Shown: positions 1 to 7,356 of the stretch, piece by piece | Position numbering within the stretch: position 1 is the first letter of the stretch | Layout of the letters: every line of letters starts with the position of its first letter | Source: a virus | DNA length: 23,840 nt | IMG/VR virus record: IMGVR_UViG_3300020118_000137 | Span: 1 to 23,840 of that record | Direction: 5' to 3' (one strand) | Position numbers and translations under genes: made by a program | Notes under the pieces: generated by a model | Databases searched by the model: none | What the model was told of the DNA's origin: nothing | Seen by the model: the letters and a program-made list of their open reading frames with translations, nothing else

Positions 1-954
1 GACCACGTTCGGGGTGAAGCCTTCGTTGGCGATCAGACCGAGCAGCGAGATCACCATCTGACCCGCGGGCATGTTGTAGTAGTTGACTCCCGCCGATTGC
101 GCGGTGATGTCGTAGGTGACGATCAGCTCATCCGATGCGCCCAAGACGACGCCCGAGGGATCCTGGCGCACCAGATTCGAGCCTGTCCGGTAGTAGAACT
201 GCGCCCCTTCTCCTCCGCCATAGGAGTTATTGAACAGGTCCGGATTATTCGAGAGGCTGATCGTCTGCGCAACCCCGTTGAGTGTGATCGAGGTAATCAG
301 CGAGGGGACATTGGAAAGCGGAAATAGAAAATAGCTGAAGCCGCCGTGGAAGGTATCGTTGCCGGTGGGACCGGCCGGAACCGCGAGTCTCAGCAGCCGC
401 CTTGCCAGCACCATGTTCCACGACACGCACTGGCACTGGGTCGCGGTGGGGAGTTGCGTCGGATAGTTGCTGGCCTGGGTCTGGTCGATGAAGCCGCCGA
501 ACAGATCGCCCCAGGTTTCATGGGTCAGTAAGACCGGCTGGCCTACTTTCGGGATGAAGGAGCCATCGGGGGAGAAGATGCTGAAGTTGAGAGTGGGGGG
601 AGTCGTCAGGGCGGAATTGAATTGCAGCGTGCCTTGCAGCACGTAGGGCGCTGCCGGATCTGTTTCCGCAATCTCGCGGTAGATCACGATCTGCGCGCCG
701 ATGACGTTCTGGGTAGCCGAGGCCGCCAGCGTTACATTGATGGCCGAGCCGAAGGCGGATACGGTCGTCCAGAGGGGCGTGCCGCCTACACCCGCTCCCA
801 TGACCATGACGATGCAGTTGTCGTCTTCAGGAATGAAGTTGAAGCCTGTTGCGATGTTGATGGTTAAAGCATTGCCTACTAAGTTTCCATCGGTGTTCAC
901 GAAGCCTAAGAACACATGGAGTAAAGAGGCTGAATCTAATGGATAGGAGGGCAT
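1..954 (-). CDS. Tail-tip / baseplate hub-like phage protein (3' end cut by window edge)
   Basis: The minus frame is open from ATG 954 to the left edge, giving 318 codons with no stop, so this is the N-terminal part of a larger protein. It starts MPSYPLDSASLLHVFLGFVN. After a beta-rich N-terminal region (residues ~1-100), a segment around residues 130-185 reads like the part of siphovirus tail proteins that defines a local frame on the tail (FIPKVGQPVLL, LFGGFIDQTQAS, then CQCVSWNMVLARRLL). The gene lies directly downstream of the tape measure in transcription order, where distal tail or tail-hub genes normally sit. No convincing Shine-Dalgarno precedes the ATG, so the start is tentative. The tail role rests on position and general sequence style; which tail component it is remains inference. 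Confidence 0.6.
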   Translation of the reverse strand, partial: MPSYPLDSASLLHVFLGFVNTDGNLVGNALTINIATGFNFIPEDDNCIVMVMGAGVGGTPLWTTVSAFGSAINVTLAASATQNVIGAQIVIYREIAETDPAAPYVLQGTLQFNSALTTPPTLNFSIFSPDGSFIPKVGQPVLLTHETWGDLFGGFIDQTQASNYPTQLPTATQCQCVSWNMVLARRLLRLAVPAGPTGNDTFHGGFSYFLFPLSNVPSLITSITLNGVAQTISLSNNPDLFNNSYGGGEGAQFYYRTGSNLVRQDPSGVVLGASDELIVTYDITAQSAGVNYYNMPAGQMVISLLGLIANEGFTPNVV

Positions 955-1078
955 TACAAGAAAATGCTTTTCTGAGGGATTGGCCGCGTCAGCCGCTACG
1001 GGTCCAGGCAGGACATTGCGCGGCGGCTTCGCGCTACAATGCAGTTAGCGCAATAGTCCGGCGATAGGAGCTATCAAC

Positions 1079-1423
1079 ATGAAAGTGCTACTGATTTCGG
1101 CTGGGCTGCTGGGCGCGCTGTTTATACTGACGCATCCCCTGCCGGACCCTGCTGGCACCTACACGAAAATCGAGCCGCCCGCGATAGATGCGCTCCACGC
1201 GGAGGTTAGAGCCCAAGAAGAGATTAGTTCGCGGCTAGTGTCGCCGGGATCAGCACGGTTCGCCCCCGCCATCACTGAAGAGCGTGACAAATCCACGTGG
1301 AGCGTTACCGGCCAGGTGGACTCGCAAAATCGGTTCGGGGCACTATTGAGAACCCACTACACCTGCGTCATGAAGGTCATGCCGACCGGATACTGGGGCG
1401 ACGTGAATTGCAGCACACGCTAG
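1079..1423 (+). CDS. Small exported or membrane-anchored hypothetical protein (moron-like)
   Basis: This 114-residue protein is encoded on the strand opposite to all neighbouring tail genes. The start is supported by AGGAG about 8 bases before ATG 1079. Residues 3-19 form a hydrophobic helix (LLISAGLLGALFILTH), a signal peptide or membrane anchor. The C-terminal half carries SPGSARF, then WSVTGQVDSQNRFGALLRTHY and a Cys pair (C96, C110). That pattern of a processed N-terminus plus a W-V-G-VD-QN-FGA core occurs in many short bacterial secreted proteins of unknown function. Its stop shares the palindrome CTAG (1420-1423) with the stop of the convergent tape-measure gene. Opposite orientation, its own ribosome binding site and its place between two tail genes suggest an independently transcribed moron. 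Function unknown. Confidence 0.7.
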   Translation: MKVLLISAGLLGALFILTHPLPDPAGTYTKIEPPAIDALHAEVRAQEEISSRLVSPGSARFAPAITEERDKSTWSVTGQVDSQNRFGALLRTHYTCVMKVMPTGYWGDVNCSTR

Positions 1424-4116
1424 ATCTTTGCTCCCGTCCGGCGCGCTGCCTGAACCATCCTGTTCATCACATCATCTACAAGCTGGGGAGTCACGCCATT
1501 AAAGATCGGATTGTTGAGCACGAACGCTGGCCCGGAGCGACCGCCGCCGACTTGCGCCGCTTGAGCCGCCGGTACAACGTATTCTCCCTCGTGAACCATC
1601 GCCAGCATGTCTTGAGGCACCCATCCGCCGGTAGCGAATGCCGCCGCTGGGAGAAATGTTGACTCGATCGCTCCAGCCATCGCCAAACCGGCCTCGACGG
1701 CAAATTCGGGACCTACAAAGGGAATGGCGGCAGTCCAAGCTGCCACAGCAGACCCCGCGACGGCAGCATTACCGGAAATTTCATCGGCATCCAGGGCGGA
1801 GGCGATAGCTTTCGAAGCCAAAGCCGCCGCGAGCTGAGGAGCAATTGTACCCAGAAGGCTCGCTGTGATGCTGCCGACCAATTTCGCAAACGCATCCTCC
1901 AGGGGGAGCAGGAGCCCCTTGAACAGACTAGAAAGAATCGACACGCCGAGCTGCGAGAATACGTCCTTCAGTGTTTGGGCGAATCCCTTCCAATGGATAA
2001 TGTCCGTCGCGATCCCTTGCTCAAGCTGGGTGAACATTGTATGCGCCGCTGCAACGTTCCGGGTAAGAACATCGCCCCACCGCGAACTGGCGTCGGAAAG
2101 CTGCTGTGTTTTCTCTTTTAGGGCGGTAAGCTGAACGATTTCGCGCGTTGCGTCGGCTCCTAATTTTTCCTTGTCCGCAATAAGTTTCTGGAGTTGCTGC
2201 TCTTCGTCTCCATAGCCCTGGTTGAGCGCGCGCAAGGCATTGGCGTTCTTCTGCTCGTCGGCGAGGTGTCTATCATCCATCGCCGAAAGTTTGTTGAGCA
2301 GCGCTTGACGCTTGGAGGCATAGTCAGTCTCGGCCTTACTTCGCTGATCGAGTAGCGCAATCTCGTGATTGATCGCCTGCCTGTCGAGGGCTTCCTCATC
2401 CGCATCCACTTGCTGCGCAATCGCAATCCTTTGCTTGCCAGAGATCAGACCCAGCGCGTAATCGGCGTCGGCCATAGTTCGCCGAAGGTCCAGCATTTTC
2501 GTGCCGTGCGCCAACTCTCCAGCCGCCTCCTCCATCTGCGCCTTGATCTGGTCGTCGTGCATCTTGAGGTTTAACGCTGTCACGTGGGCGGCAACATCCT
2601 GCTGCCCTTTTAATTCTTCATTGAGCCCCTTGATGTGGATCTTGACGCGCTCCTCGAATTGCTTAGCGAGCGTAGCCGTGACGTGCTCTTCCAGTTTGAC
2701 GGTGTGCTCTGCGTTCAGATCTTCTGCTTTTTGCAAATCGGCGGCAAGCTTCGCCGACCCGGTAACCTCTTCGGCGGCGTTTCGGGCGACCAGGGCGCGC
2801 TTCTTGGTGATCGCGTCTTCGGTAATGGCGAGTTCCCGGTCCTCTATCGATTGCAGCCGCGGCAGATTCGCCTGAGCCGAAATCAGGCCCAGCTTCTCCT
2901 CCTCCTCATAGCCCATCTTTTCGATGTTAAGGAGGGATTTCTGATGAGCAGCCGCCGCATCGATCACGATAGTCTGAGTCTTGGCGTAATCCTTGGCCCG
3001 GTCGTCGGCTTCGAGCGCCCACTTCTTGGCTTTCGCATTACTCTCATCCAGTTCGGCGTTGTATTCCTTGCTGCGACCGATAGCCGCCTGCTGAGCCTCC
3101 AGCATATCGAGCAGCGCCTTCTTCTGTGCAATGGCGGCTTGGGTGCTATCGTTCGATATCAGACCAAGGCCCTGCATGTAGTTAATGTCGCTGGCTCCCC
3201 TTTTTGCTTCCGCCTCCAACTGTTTGATTTCTGCCGTAACATCCGCGATTTGCTTCGGGAGAGTGGGATTCGGCGTGCCGACGAATAAGTTCGTCAACAT
3301 TTCAAGTCCCGCGATCACTGCCGGAGCAAACGTCGCCGCCAGACCCTCTTTGAGATGGTCCCAGGCTACTCCGAGCAGCTTACTGGCTTTTTCGGCTTCG
3401 AGCAGCTTGGCCACTCCCTCCTTGTCCAACTGGCCGCCCAACTGCTCAATCGCCGCAGAGAGACCTTCGTAAGTCCGCAGCAACGGTTCCAGTTGCACCG
3501 CGCCCTTGCCCATGACCGTGTGGGCTTCGTTGATGCGCTGGGTAGCGTCGGGGATCTCGGCCAGATGCTTCAGGAGCTTGAGCAGCGCATCGCCGCTGTC
3601 AGCCGCCCAGATGCCCATGTCTTCGAGCGCCGACGCGACCTTCTTGCCTGCGCCGGCCGGATCTTCGAGCGCGTCGGCCAGCCGCATCGAGACGCGCCCC
3701 AGGACGCTCAAGTCCACGCCTGCGACTTGGGAGATCTCGGAGAGCTTCTTGGTGTCCTCGTAACTGAGATTCAATCGGTAGGAGAGGTTCTCGATGGCCT
3801 TGGCCGCAGCGCCTTCCTCCTCCACTAAACCGTAGATCTCGTACCCCACTGCTGCAAAGCCAGCCCCGGCTGCGGCAGCGACCACTCCCAGCGGACCCAT
3901 GGATTCGAGAACAGCCTTTGTAGCCTCTCCCGCCGATTTGAGCGGATGCTCCAGGAAATCGGTGATCTTCTCCCCGAAGCCTTTCAGCGTATCGCCCACA
4001 TCGGACGACAGATTCCCAAAGGCGCTCAGTTGACCCGAGGCTTCGTCGAACTTCTTTTTGAAGTCGGTAGTATCGCCGGATAAACGAACAAAAAGATCAG
4101 CTAAAGAGTCGGCCAT
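1420..4116 (-). CDS. Phage tail tape measure protein
   Basis: This 898-residue protein sets tail length and occupies the tail tube lumen. It starts MADSLADLFVRLSGDTTDFK, the usual tape-measure opening. A hydrophobic Ala/Gly stretch follows at about residues 75-92 (PLGVVAAAAGAGFAAVGYEI). The long central region is charged, coiled-coil-rich and holds three LGLIS-containing repeat units (coding near 3160, 2885 and 2445) followed by Gln/Ala-rich helices. The C-terminus has the family signature GGWVPQDMLAMVHEGEYVVP. The open frame extends upstream to 4230, but those 38 codons lie inside an intergenic repeat copy, so ATG 4116 is chosen as the start. There is no clear Shine-Dalgarno. It follows the gp10-like gene and precedes the tail-tip gene, as expected. 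Confidence 0.93.
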   Translation of the reverse strand: MADSLADLFVRLSGDTTDFKKKFDEASGQLSAFGNLSSDVGDTLKGFGEKITDFLEHPLKSAGEATKAVLESMGPLGVVAAAAGAGFAAVGYEIYGLVEEEGAAAKAIENLSYRLNLSYEDTKKLSEISQVAGVDLSVLGRVSMRLADALEDPAGAGKKVASALEDMGIWAADSGDALLKLLKHLAEIPDATQRINEAHTVMGKGAVQLEPLLRTYEGLSAAIEQLGGQLDKEGVAKLLEAEKASKLLGVAWDHLKEGLAATFAPAVIAGLEMLTNLFVGTPNPTLPKQIADVTAEIKQLEAEAKRGASDINYMQGLGLISNDSTQAAIAQKKALLDMLEAQQAAIGRSKEYNAELDESNAKAKKWALEADDRAKDYAKTQTIVIDAAAAHQKSLLNIEKMGYEEEEKLGLISAQANLPRLQSIEDRELAITEDAITKKRALVARNAAEEVTGSAKLAADLQKAEDLNAEHTVKLEEHVTATLAKQFEERVKIHIKGLNEELKGQQDVAAHVTALNLKMHDDQIKAQMEEAAGELAHGTKMLDLRRTMADADYALGLISGKQRIAIAQQVDADEEALDRQAINHEIALLDQRSKAETDYASKRQALLNKLSAMDDRHLADEQKNANALRALNQGYGDEEQQLQKLIADKEKLGADATREIVQLTALKEKTQQLSDASSRWGDVLTRNVAAAHTMFTQLEQGIATDIIHWKGFAQTLKDVFSQLGVSILSSLFKGLLLPLEDAFAKLVGSITASLLGTIAPQLAAALASKAIASALDADEISGNAAVAGSAVAAWTAAIPFVGPEFAVEAGLAMAGAIESTFLPAAAFATGGWVPQDMLAMVHEGEYVVPAAQAAQVGGGRSGPAFVLNNPIFNGVTPQLVDDVMNRMVQAARRTGAKI

Positions 4117-4123
4117 GTTGAGT

Positions 4124-4269
4124 GATTGGCTACAGGAATTAACGCGATTTCGATATTGTGCGCGCGGTAGAGGGTTGCGCACTAATGCTCGACCGCAGGG
4201 AGCCGGGATCGCAATCGCACGCGCTCGCACCCTTCTGTGAGAGGAGCGCCAGCACCGAATTCAAAAACG
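4124..4269 (+). repeat. Intergenic repeat family, copy A (about 146 bp, full length)
   Basis: The copy runs from a GATTGGCTACAGG end, 8 bases from the tape-measure start codon, to a GAATTCAAAAAC end, about 26 bases from the stop of the gp10-like gene. It shares blocks with the other copies: ACGCGATT, ATATTGTGCGCGCGG, GGGTTGCGCA, TGCTCGACCGC, GAGCCGGGATCGCAATC, CGCGCTCGCACCC. Positions 4158-4163 (GTGCGC) and 4177-4182 (GCGCAC) form a perfect 6-bp stem. Confidence 0.9.
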
Positions 4270-4295
4270 AATAAAACATAACGCTATAAACCTGT

Positions 4296-4736
4296 TTAAG
4301 AGAACTCTCCCCCAATACTCATACTCGTGATATAAGGATCGAGTACATCCCGTATCCCATCCCTCACTATCCGTCGTGCTCCTGCTTTATTGCTTTGTAC
4401 CGCGTCGGAGAAGAACGGATAGGCTGCGGCCGGATGCGGTCCTCCATGGCCGAAGTTGACGAAGTAGGGATAGGGAGAGGCTTTCCCTTTCGACATCACG
4501 AAGGCGATTTTCTTGTCTACTTTGAGATAGGCGGATGGATTGATTCCTTTTCCTTCCATCACGACGATGGCTTGCACGGTTCGGCCGGTGACCGAGTGGA
4601 CATTGGAGATGGCCGCGTCCTTCATCGGCTCCAAGGCTTCTACCAGCACCTGACGGAACTTCTGGGTTGCGCCGATATCTTCCATGAGCTTCAGTTTGGC
4701 TACTGCTTCCTTGAGGCCTTTGGTAGAAAGTTGCAT
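4296..4736 (-). CDS. HK97 gp10-like phage protein (tail/head-tail completion)
   Basis: This 146-residue protein resembles the HK97 gp10 family, found between connector and tail genes in many siphophages and thought to act in tail completion or joining. Visible features are the helical N-terminus (GLKEAVAKLKLM), the central SVTGRTVQAIVV and LKVDKKIAFVMSKGKASPYP segments, and the family-like FVNFGHGGPHPAAAYPFF block at about residues 91-110. The length is normal for the family. The gene is isolated by repeat copies on both sides: copy A lies past its stop and the left part of copy B lies 14 bases upstream of ATG 4736. The position just before the tape measure is slightly later than in HK97, where it precedes the major tail gene. 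Confidence 0.8.
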   Translation of the reverse strand: MQLSTKGLKEAVAKLKLMEDIGATQKFRQVLVEALEPMKDAAISNVHSVTGRTVQAIVVMEGKGINPSAYLKVDKKIAFVMSKGKASPYPYFVNFGHGGPHPAAAYPFFSDAVQSNKAGARRIVRDGIRDVLDPYITSMSIGGEFS

Positions 4737-4750
4737 AAGACAAATAAGTT

Positions 4751-4856
4751 GTTGGCTACCGAGATTTCCGCGATTTTTTGCTTTGTGCGCGCGGTGGACG
4801 GTTGCGCGCGCCGTGCTCGACCGCTGGGAACCGATGAACAGAATCCGAATCCAGAG
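4751..4856 (+). repeat. Intergenic repeat family, copy B, left part
   Basis: This begins GTTGGCTACCGAG next to the gp10-like gene start. It continues through CGCGATT, TTTGTGCGCGCGGTGGACGG, TTGCGCGC and GCTCGACCGCTGGGAACC, then loses similarity. The matching right part is found 700 bases further on (5552-5604), with two small genes between. The terminal GGCTAC supplies the TAG stop of the minus-strand gene 4756-5100. Confidence 0.85.
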
Positions 4857-5100
4857 GCTTAACGTCCACTAGTTCGCGCTGCTTCAATTTCCCTTTGCAG
4901 TGGGCGCAGACCTCGATATTGATTACCTTCGCCGCGCCCTCGATGGAGCTGTTCAGCGCTATGGATTTCAGCGTGAGCACTGGAACTCTACGAACCGTCT
5001 GCGTTAGCTTGAACTCAACAACGCCGCATTGCTCGATATCGTCAACCCAGATGCGCGTTCCAATTGGACACACTTCCAATTTGATTTTCTGGACACTCAT
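4756..5100 (-). CDS. Small phage hypothetical protein, cargo of a split repeat
   Basis: This 114-residue ORF begins MSVQKIKLEVCPIGTRIWVD. Residues ~18-55 (IWVDDIEQCGVVEF, VRRVPVLTLKSIALN, SSIEG) form a beta-rich segment like small phage proteins that describe a binding or assembly surface. A CAHC motif at about residues 67-70 could be half of a metal site. The last ~25 residues (from HRFPAVEHGAR on) are encoded by the left part of repeat copy B and end at a TAG inside the repeat terminus, so the C-terminus is probably not ancestral. It is divergent from the plus-strand gene at 5221. I do not recognise the family, and the product name is only descriptive. Confidence 0.6.
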   Translation of the reverse strand: MSVQKIKLEVCPIGTRIWVDDIEQCGVVEFKLTQTVRRVPVLTLKSIALNSSIEGAAKVINIEVCAHCKGKLKQRELVDVKPLDSDSVHRFPAVEHGARNRPPRAQSKKSRKSR

Positions 5101-5220
5101 ACCGAAATCAACCTACTCCTTCTCCAGCAGACCTCAAGACAAAACGAACGCGCCCACAGATCGTACCAGCAGACACTAAACTGTAAGATCCGAAAACCCC
5201 ACAAATGATACTTCGATATA

Positions 5221-5541
5221 ATGCGAATCATGGAAATGAACGATGTACTCTCGGCAATGCGGATACTTTGCAAACATCCCCTTTTCGACGCCTGTGATAA
5301 CTCGCTTCGCGCCGAGCCGGGACAGAAAATGAAGTGGTTCGGTGTTCCCATGGGAAGTGGTGATCCACTGGAAAATGCCGTGTTCGGTCTTTGGAAACAC
5401 GCTTCCGAAGACCAATTGCGCAAGGGATGGAAAGTGATTCGAGAAGAAGGCTTACTGCCTAGCCTAATCGATGAGCGCGGCAATCGATCTCGCTATGGTG
5501 GCTGGCGAGAAACCCTGCCGCTTTTCAAGTCCAAAGCGTAA
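5221..5541 (+). CDS. Hypothetical protein, plus-strand moron inside split repeat
   Basis: This 106-residue soluble protein is encoded against the direction of the phage structural genes. The open frame starts ATG 5221, but ATG 5230 and ATG 5236 (MNDVLSAMRILCKHPLF) are equally possible and none has a strong Shine-Dalgarno. Features seen: an N-terminal helix, a C-x5-FDAC pair of cysteines (C17, C24), a KMKWFGVPMGSGDP loop, and a helical LRKGWKVIREEGLLPSLIDERG segment. The composition is that of a folded protein. It lies between the two halves of repeat copy B and ends about 11 bases before the right half. No family recognised. A TATAAT sequence at 5217-5222 overlaps the first start codon but lacks a good -35. 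Confidence 0.6.
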   Translation: MRIMEMNDVLSAMRILCKHPLFDACDNSLRAEPGQKMKWFGVPMGSGDPLENAVFGLWKHASEDQLRKGWKVIREEGLLPSLIDERGNRSRYGGWRETLPLFKSKA

Positions 5542-5551
5542 CCGACAACCC

Positions 5552-5604
5552 GCACGCGCTAGCACCCGCCGTAACGGGATCGGCCAATGGCGAATTCAAA
5601 CACT
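5552..5604 (+). repeat. Intergenic repeat family, copy B, right part
   Basis: The sequence GCACGCGCTAGCACCC, then ACGGGATCGGCCAATGG, CGAATTCAAACAC matches the right third of the full-length copy at 14997-15142. The outer TA overlaps the TAG stop (5603-5605) of the frameshift-extension ORF. It completes the left part at 4751-4856 across a ~700-base cargo. Confidence 0.85.
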
Positions 5605-5965
5605 AAACCAGCCTTGGGCCTCCTACTCTCTGGTTATATGAATCAAACTGTATCAGGAGAACATCCTCAGCAGAAAGCGAGGGCGCTTCATCCTCTGATG
5701 TCAACCTTTCCGGCTTCTTTGTTTTGGGCACTAACGCCGGAATGAAATCCCCCAGCGTGGTTTGTTTTGCTTCCTCTTTCAAATGGCAGTTGAGATAGAT
5801 CGAGGAGATCTGCGCGATCGGAACGAAGGCGTACTGATACCGATTCACCAGCGCGGAGAATTGAACCGGGTGCAGGTCCCAGAACTCCTGCTCGCTCAGC
5901 CCTAAGTCGTAGCGGCCAATTGCCCAGATTGTGTTCCAGTCTGGACACTCGGAGGGTCCGAAGGA
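5603..5965 (-). CDS. Tail assembly chaperone, frameshift extension (GT-like)
   Basis: This minus frame is open from just after a TGA at 5966-5968 to TAG 5603. It carries no good initiation signal of its own apart from GTG 5848. It encodes CPDWNTIWAIGRYDLGLSEQEFWDLHP..., which resembles the C-terminal T part of lambda G/GT-type chaperones (short helical domain with a xxEFWxL motif). The frame is -1 relative to the upstream chaperone gene (5902-6291) and overlaps its last ~60 bases, so it is most likely expressed as a G-T fusion of about 230 residues by programmed -1 frameshifting. GT proteins recruit the major tail protein to the tape measure. A candidate slip point is GGACCCT at 5953-5959; it is not a textbook heptamer. 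Confidence 0.75.
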   Translation of the reverse strand, partial: SFGPSECPDWNTIWAIGRYDLGLSEQEFWDLHPVQFSALVNRYQYAFVPIAQISSIYLNCHLKEEAKQTTLGDFIPALVPKTKKPERLTSEDEAPSLSAEDVLLIQFDSYNQRVGGPRLV

Positions 5966-6291
5966 TCAGTATCGGGCTTCGGTTGCTCCGACTTCACTTT
6001 GCTCATGGTCGCCATGATGGCCATGAACTGCTGGCCGTCCATCACGTCGATCAGCTCCTCGACAGTCGGAACCGTTCCCGTGTCGTGCTTGGCGATCACG
6101 GCGTTTTCGATTCCGGCTTGCAGAAGCGCGCAGATCTTATCGACATCCGGCTCCTTCAGGTACTCGCCCAAACCGGCCTGCTCGAAGGGGTTCAGGCCCA
6201 ATTTCTTGAAGGCGCGGAACCCCATGTAGAACTTGCGCGTTGCGCCGCCCACTTGGATATCGTAGACCGGCGCAGTGGTGGGTACTGACAT
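5902..6291 (-). CDS. Tail assembly chaperone (G-like)
   Basis: This 129-residue protein lies between the major tail protein and the tape measure, the fixed position of lambda G-type chaperones. It opens MSVPTTAPVYDIQVGGATRK, then FYMGFRAFKKLGLNPFEQAG, the domain common to gp13/G-like chaperones. Next come an acidic helical region (VPTVEELIDVMDGQQFMAIM) and a low-complexity acidic/Pro tail (residues ~100-129), where the frameshift is expected. AGGAG sits about 7 bases before ATG 6291. The chaperone binds the tape measure during tail assembly and is not in the mature virion. Confidence 0.85.
   Translation of the reverse strand: MSVPTTAPVYDIQVGGATRKFYMGFRAFKKLGLNPFEQAGLGEYLKEPDVDKICALLQAGIENAVIAKHDTGTVPTVEELIDVMDGQQFMAIMATMSKVKSEQPKPDTDPSDPPSVQTGTQSGQLAATT
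5953..5959 (-). promoter_or_regulatory. Candidate -1 ribosomal frameshift site
   Basis: In the chaperone frame this reads G GAC CCT. A one-base backward slip gives GGA CCC and enters the GT frame about nine bases after that frame opens. The A-site re-pairing (CCT to CCC) is good, but the P-site re-pairing (GAC to GGA) is poor. The site is placed by frame logic rather than by a canonical slippery motif. Confidence 0.35.
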
Positions 6292-6303
6292 TGAATCTCC
6301 TGT

Positions 6304-6729
6304 CTACGTAATTGGTCCGCTGTTCGTGATCTCGACTTTTACCGTGCCGACTTTGATTGCCTGGTTGTCGAATTCAAACTTGGTCACGTAGCCATCAAAG
6401 GTGACCGTTTTGGGGGTCACACTGGACATAACCAGCGTGAAGTGCTCTAGGACCGACACGGCGGCGGCGTTCGAAGCCCGCAGATATTCGTGGGCCGGAT
6501 CGGCAGGGTTGTAGATTAAATCAAAGGAGCACGGCCCTGGATCTTTGGCGACTGGTTTCTTCTCTTTGAAGCCCCCCGGCGAACTCAAGTTGGTGATGTC
6601 TTCAATAGTCCAATTGATGGAGGGGCCGGTATACCCTTTTGATTGAAGGATAGGCGTTAAAACCGCCGGTGAGCCCATGAGCACATTGAGAACTGTGCCT
6701 TGAGCGGAATACGAAATGGTTGCAGACAT
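6304..6729 (-). CDS. Major tail (tube) protein
   Basis: This 141-residue beta-rich protein opens MSATISYSAQGTVLNVLMGS. It has INWTIEDITNLSSPGGFKEK, a DPGPCSFDLIYNPADPAH stretch, and an end domain VTFDGYVTKFEFDNQAIKVG that matches the last strands of siphovirus tail-tube proteins (domain swapping around the tube). AAGGAGC lies about 9 bases upstream of ATG 6729. It is followed immediately by the tail chaperone pair, the strongest context for a major tail protein. It is short compared with lambda V, but normal for the single-domain tube proteins of environmental phages. Confidence 0.85.
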   Translation of the reverse strand: MSATISYSAQGTVLNVLMGSPAVLTPILQSKGYTGPSINWTIEDITNLSSPGGFKEKKPVAKDPGPCSFDLIYNPADPAHEYLRASNAAAVSVLEHFTLVMSSVTPKTVTFDGYVTKFEFDNQAIKVGTVKVEITNSGPIT

Positions 6730-6784
6730 GTTAGTGATGCTCCTTTTTCCGCTTTAGCTCAGCGGCAGCTTGAGTGATTTCAGG

Positions 6785-6930
6785 GTTTGAATACAGGCGT
6801 GAAACGAAATTTCTTATCGAGTGCGAGCGCGAGCGTCCACGCCTCTCGGCTCCCAGCGGTCGAGCCGAAACGCGCAACCCGCTTCCGCGCGCAGAACATC
6901 GAAACGGGCGCGGGAGCCGGTAGCCAACAA
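6785..6930 (-). repeat. Intergenic repeat family, copy C (inverted orientation)
   Basis: This is the reverse complement orientation relative to copies A, D and G. It starts GTTTGAATACAGGC and ends GGTAGCCAACAAC, 1-3 bases from the TAG stop of gene 6931-7356. Shared blocks include TGCGAGCGCGAGCG, GGCTCCCAGCGGTCGAGC, GCGCAACC and CCGCGCGCAG. Both flanking genes are on the minus strand, so orientation is not tied to transcription. Confidence 0.88.
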
Positions 6931-7356
6931 CTAAGGCAACTGGTACGTCATCTTGTATGAGGAGTAGGCGTCAAAGACGATAGTGTCCGCTGTTAAGGCT
7001 ACTTTCTTGTCTGTCTGCCTTTCGATGTGCAGATCGACTACGGTGATACCGCCAGCTCCGCCCATCACGCCCTTGAATCCTTGCAGGCTCGCATAGATCG
7101 CCGCCTGGAGCTGCTCGGCGACTTCGTAATCTCGCGACCAGGAATGCAGATCAACCATCGACACCGCTTGCTGGCCGCTCAGATCGTACTCGAAGCTGAC
7201 ATCGAACTCGTAGGTCAGGGTTACTTCCCCCGCTGGCGGCAGGGCTACTTCCGGATAGATGCGATCAGCAACCAGGGCTAGAATCGTGGCGTCGGAAGTG
7301 AGCCGCGCCTTGAGCGATTGCGAGCGCGTCAAGACTGGAGGAGGAGGCGCAGGCAT
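6931..7356 (-). CDS. Tail completion / tail terminator-like protein (DUF3168-type)
   Basis: This 141-residue protein resembles DUF3168 / tail-terminator proteins, which cap the head-proximal end of the tail tube. Seen: an N-terminal helix LTRSQSLKARLTSDATILAL, VADRIYPEVALPPAGEVTLTYE, a VSMVDLHSWSRDYEVAEQLQAAIYASL strand-helix unit (DxxSW typical of the family) and a C-terminal strand DAYSSYKMTYQLP. ATG 7356 directly abuts the stop codon (TAA 7359-7357) of the preceding joining protein, suggesting translational coupling. A repeat copy separates it from the major tail gene. The family call is by pattern. Confidence 0.8.
   Translation of the reverse strand: MPAPPPPVLTRSQSLKARLTSDATILALVADRIYPEVALPPAGEVTLTYEFDVSFEYDLSGQQAVSMVDLHSWSRDYEVAEQLQAAIYASLQGFKGVMGGAGGITVVDLHIERQTDKKVALTADTIVFDAYSSYKMTYQLP

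Noticed and set aside
2635-3288. Plus-strand ORF of 217 codons opposite the tape measure
   Set aside because: Antisense shadow of a strongly supported coiled-coil gene; no ribosome binding site and no recognisable domain.
4127-4160. Promoter inside the repeat (TTGGCT ... GATATT)
   Set aside because: The spacing is about 20 bases, the -10-like part is lost in copies G and B, and the direction differs between copies relative to genes.
4117-4230. N-terminal extension of the tape measure protein by 38 residues
   Set aside because: The added codons are repeat copy A read in frame; MADSLADLF at 4116 is the typical family start.
6752-6795. tRNA-like sequence (TTAGCTCAGCGGCAG ... GGTTTGAATAC resembling D-arm and T-arm)
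   Set aside because: There is no room for an anticodon arm between the two parts, no acceptor stem pairs, and the T-arm-like part is simply the end of repeat copy C.
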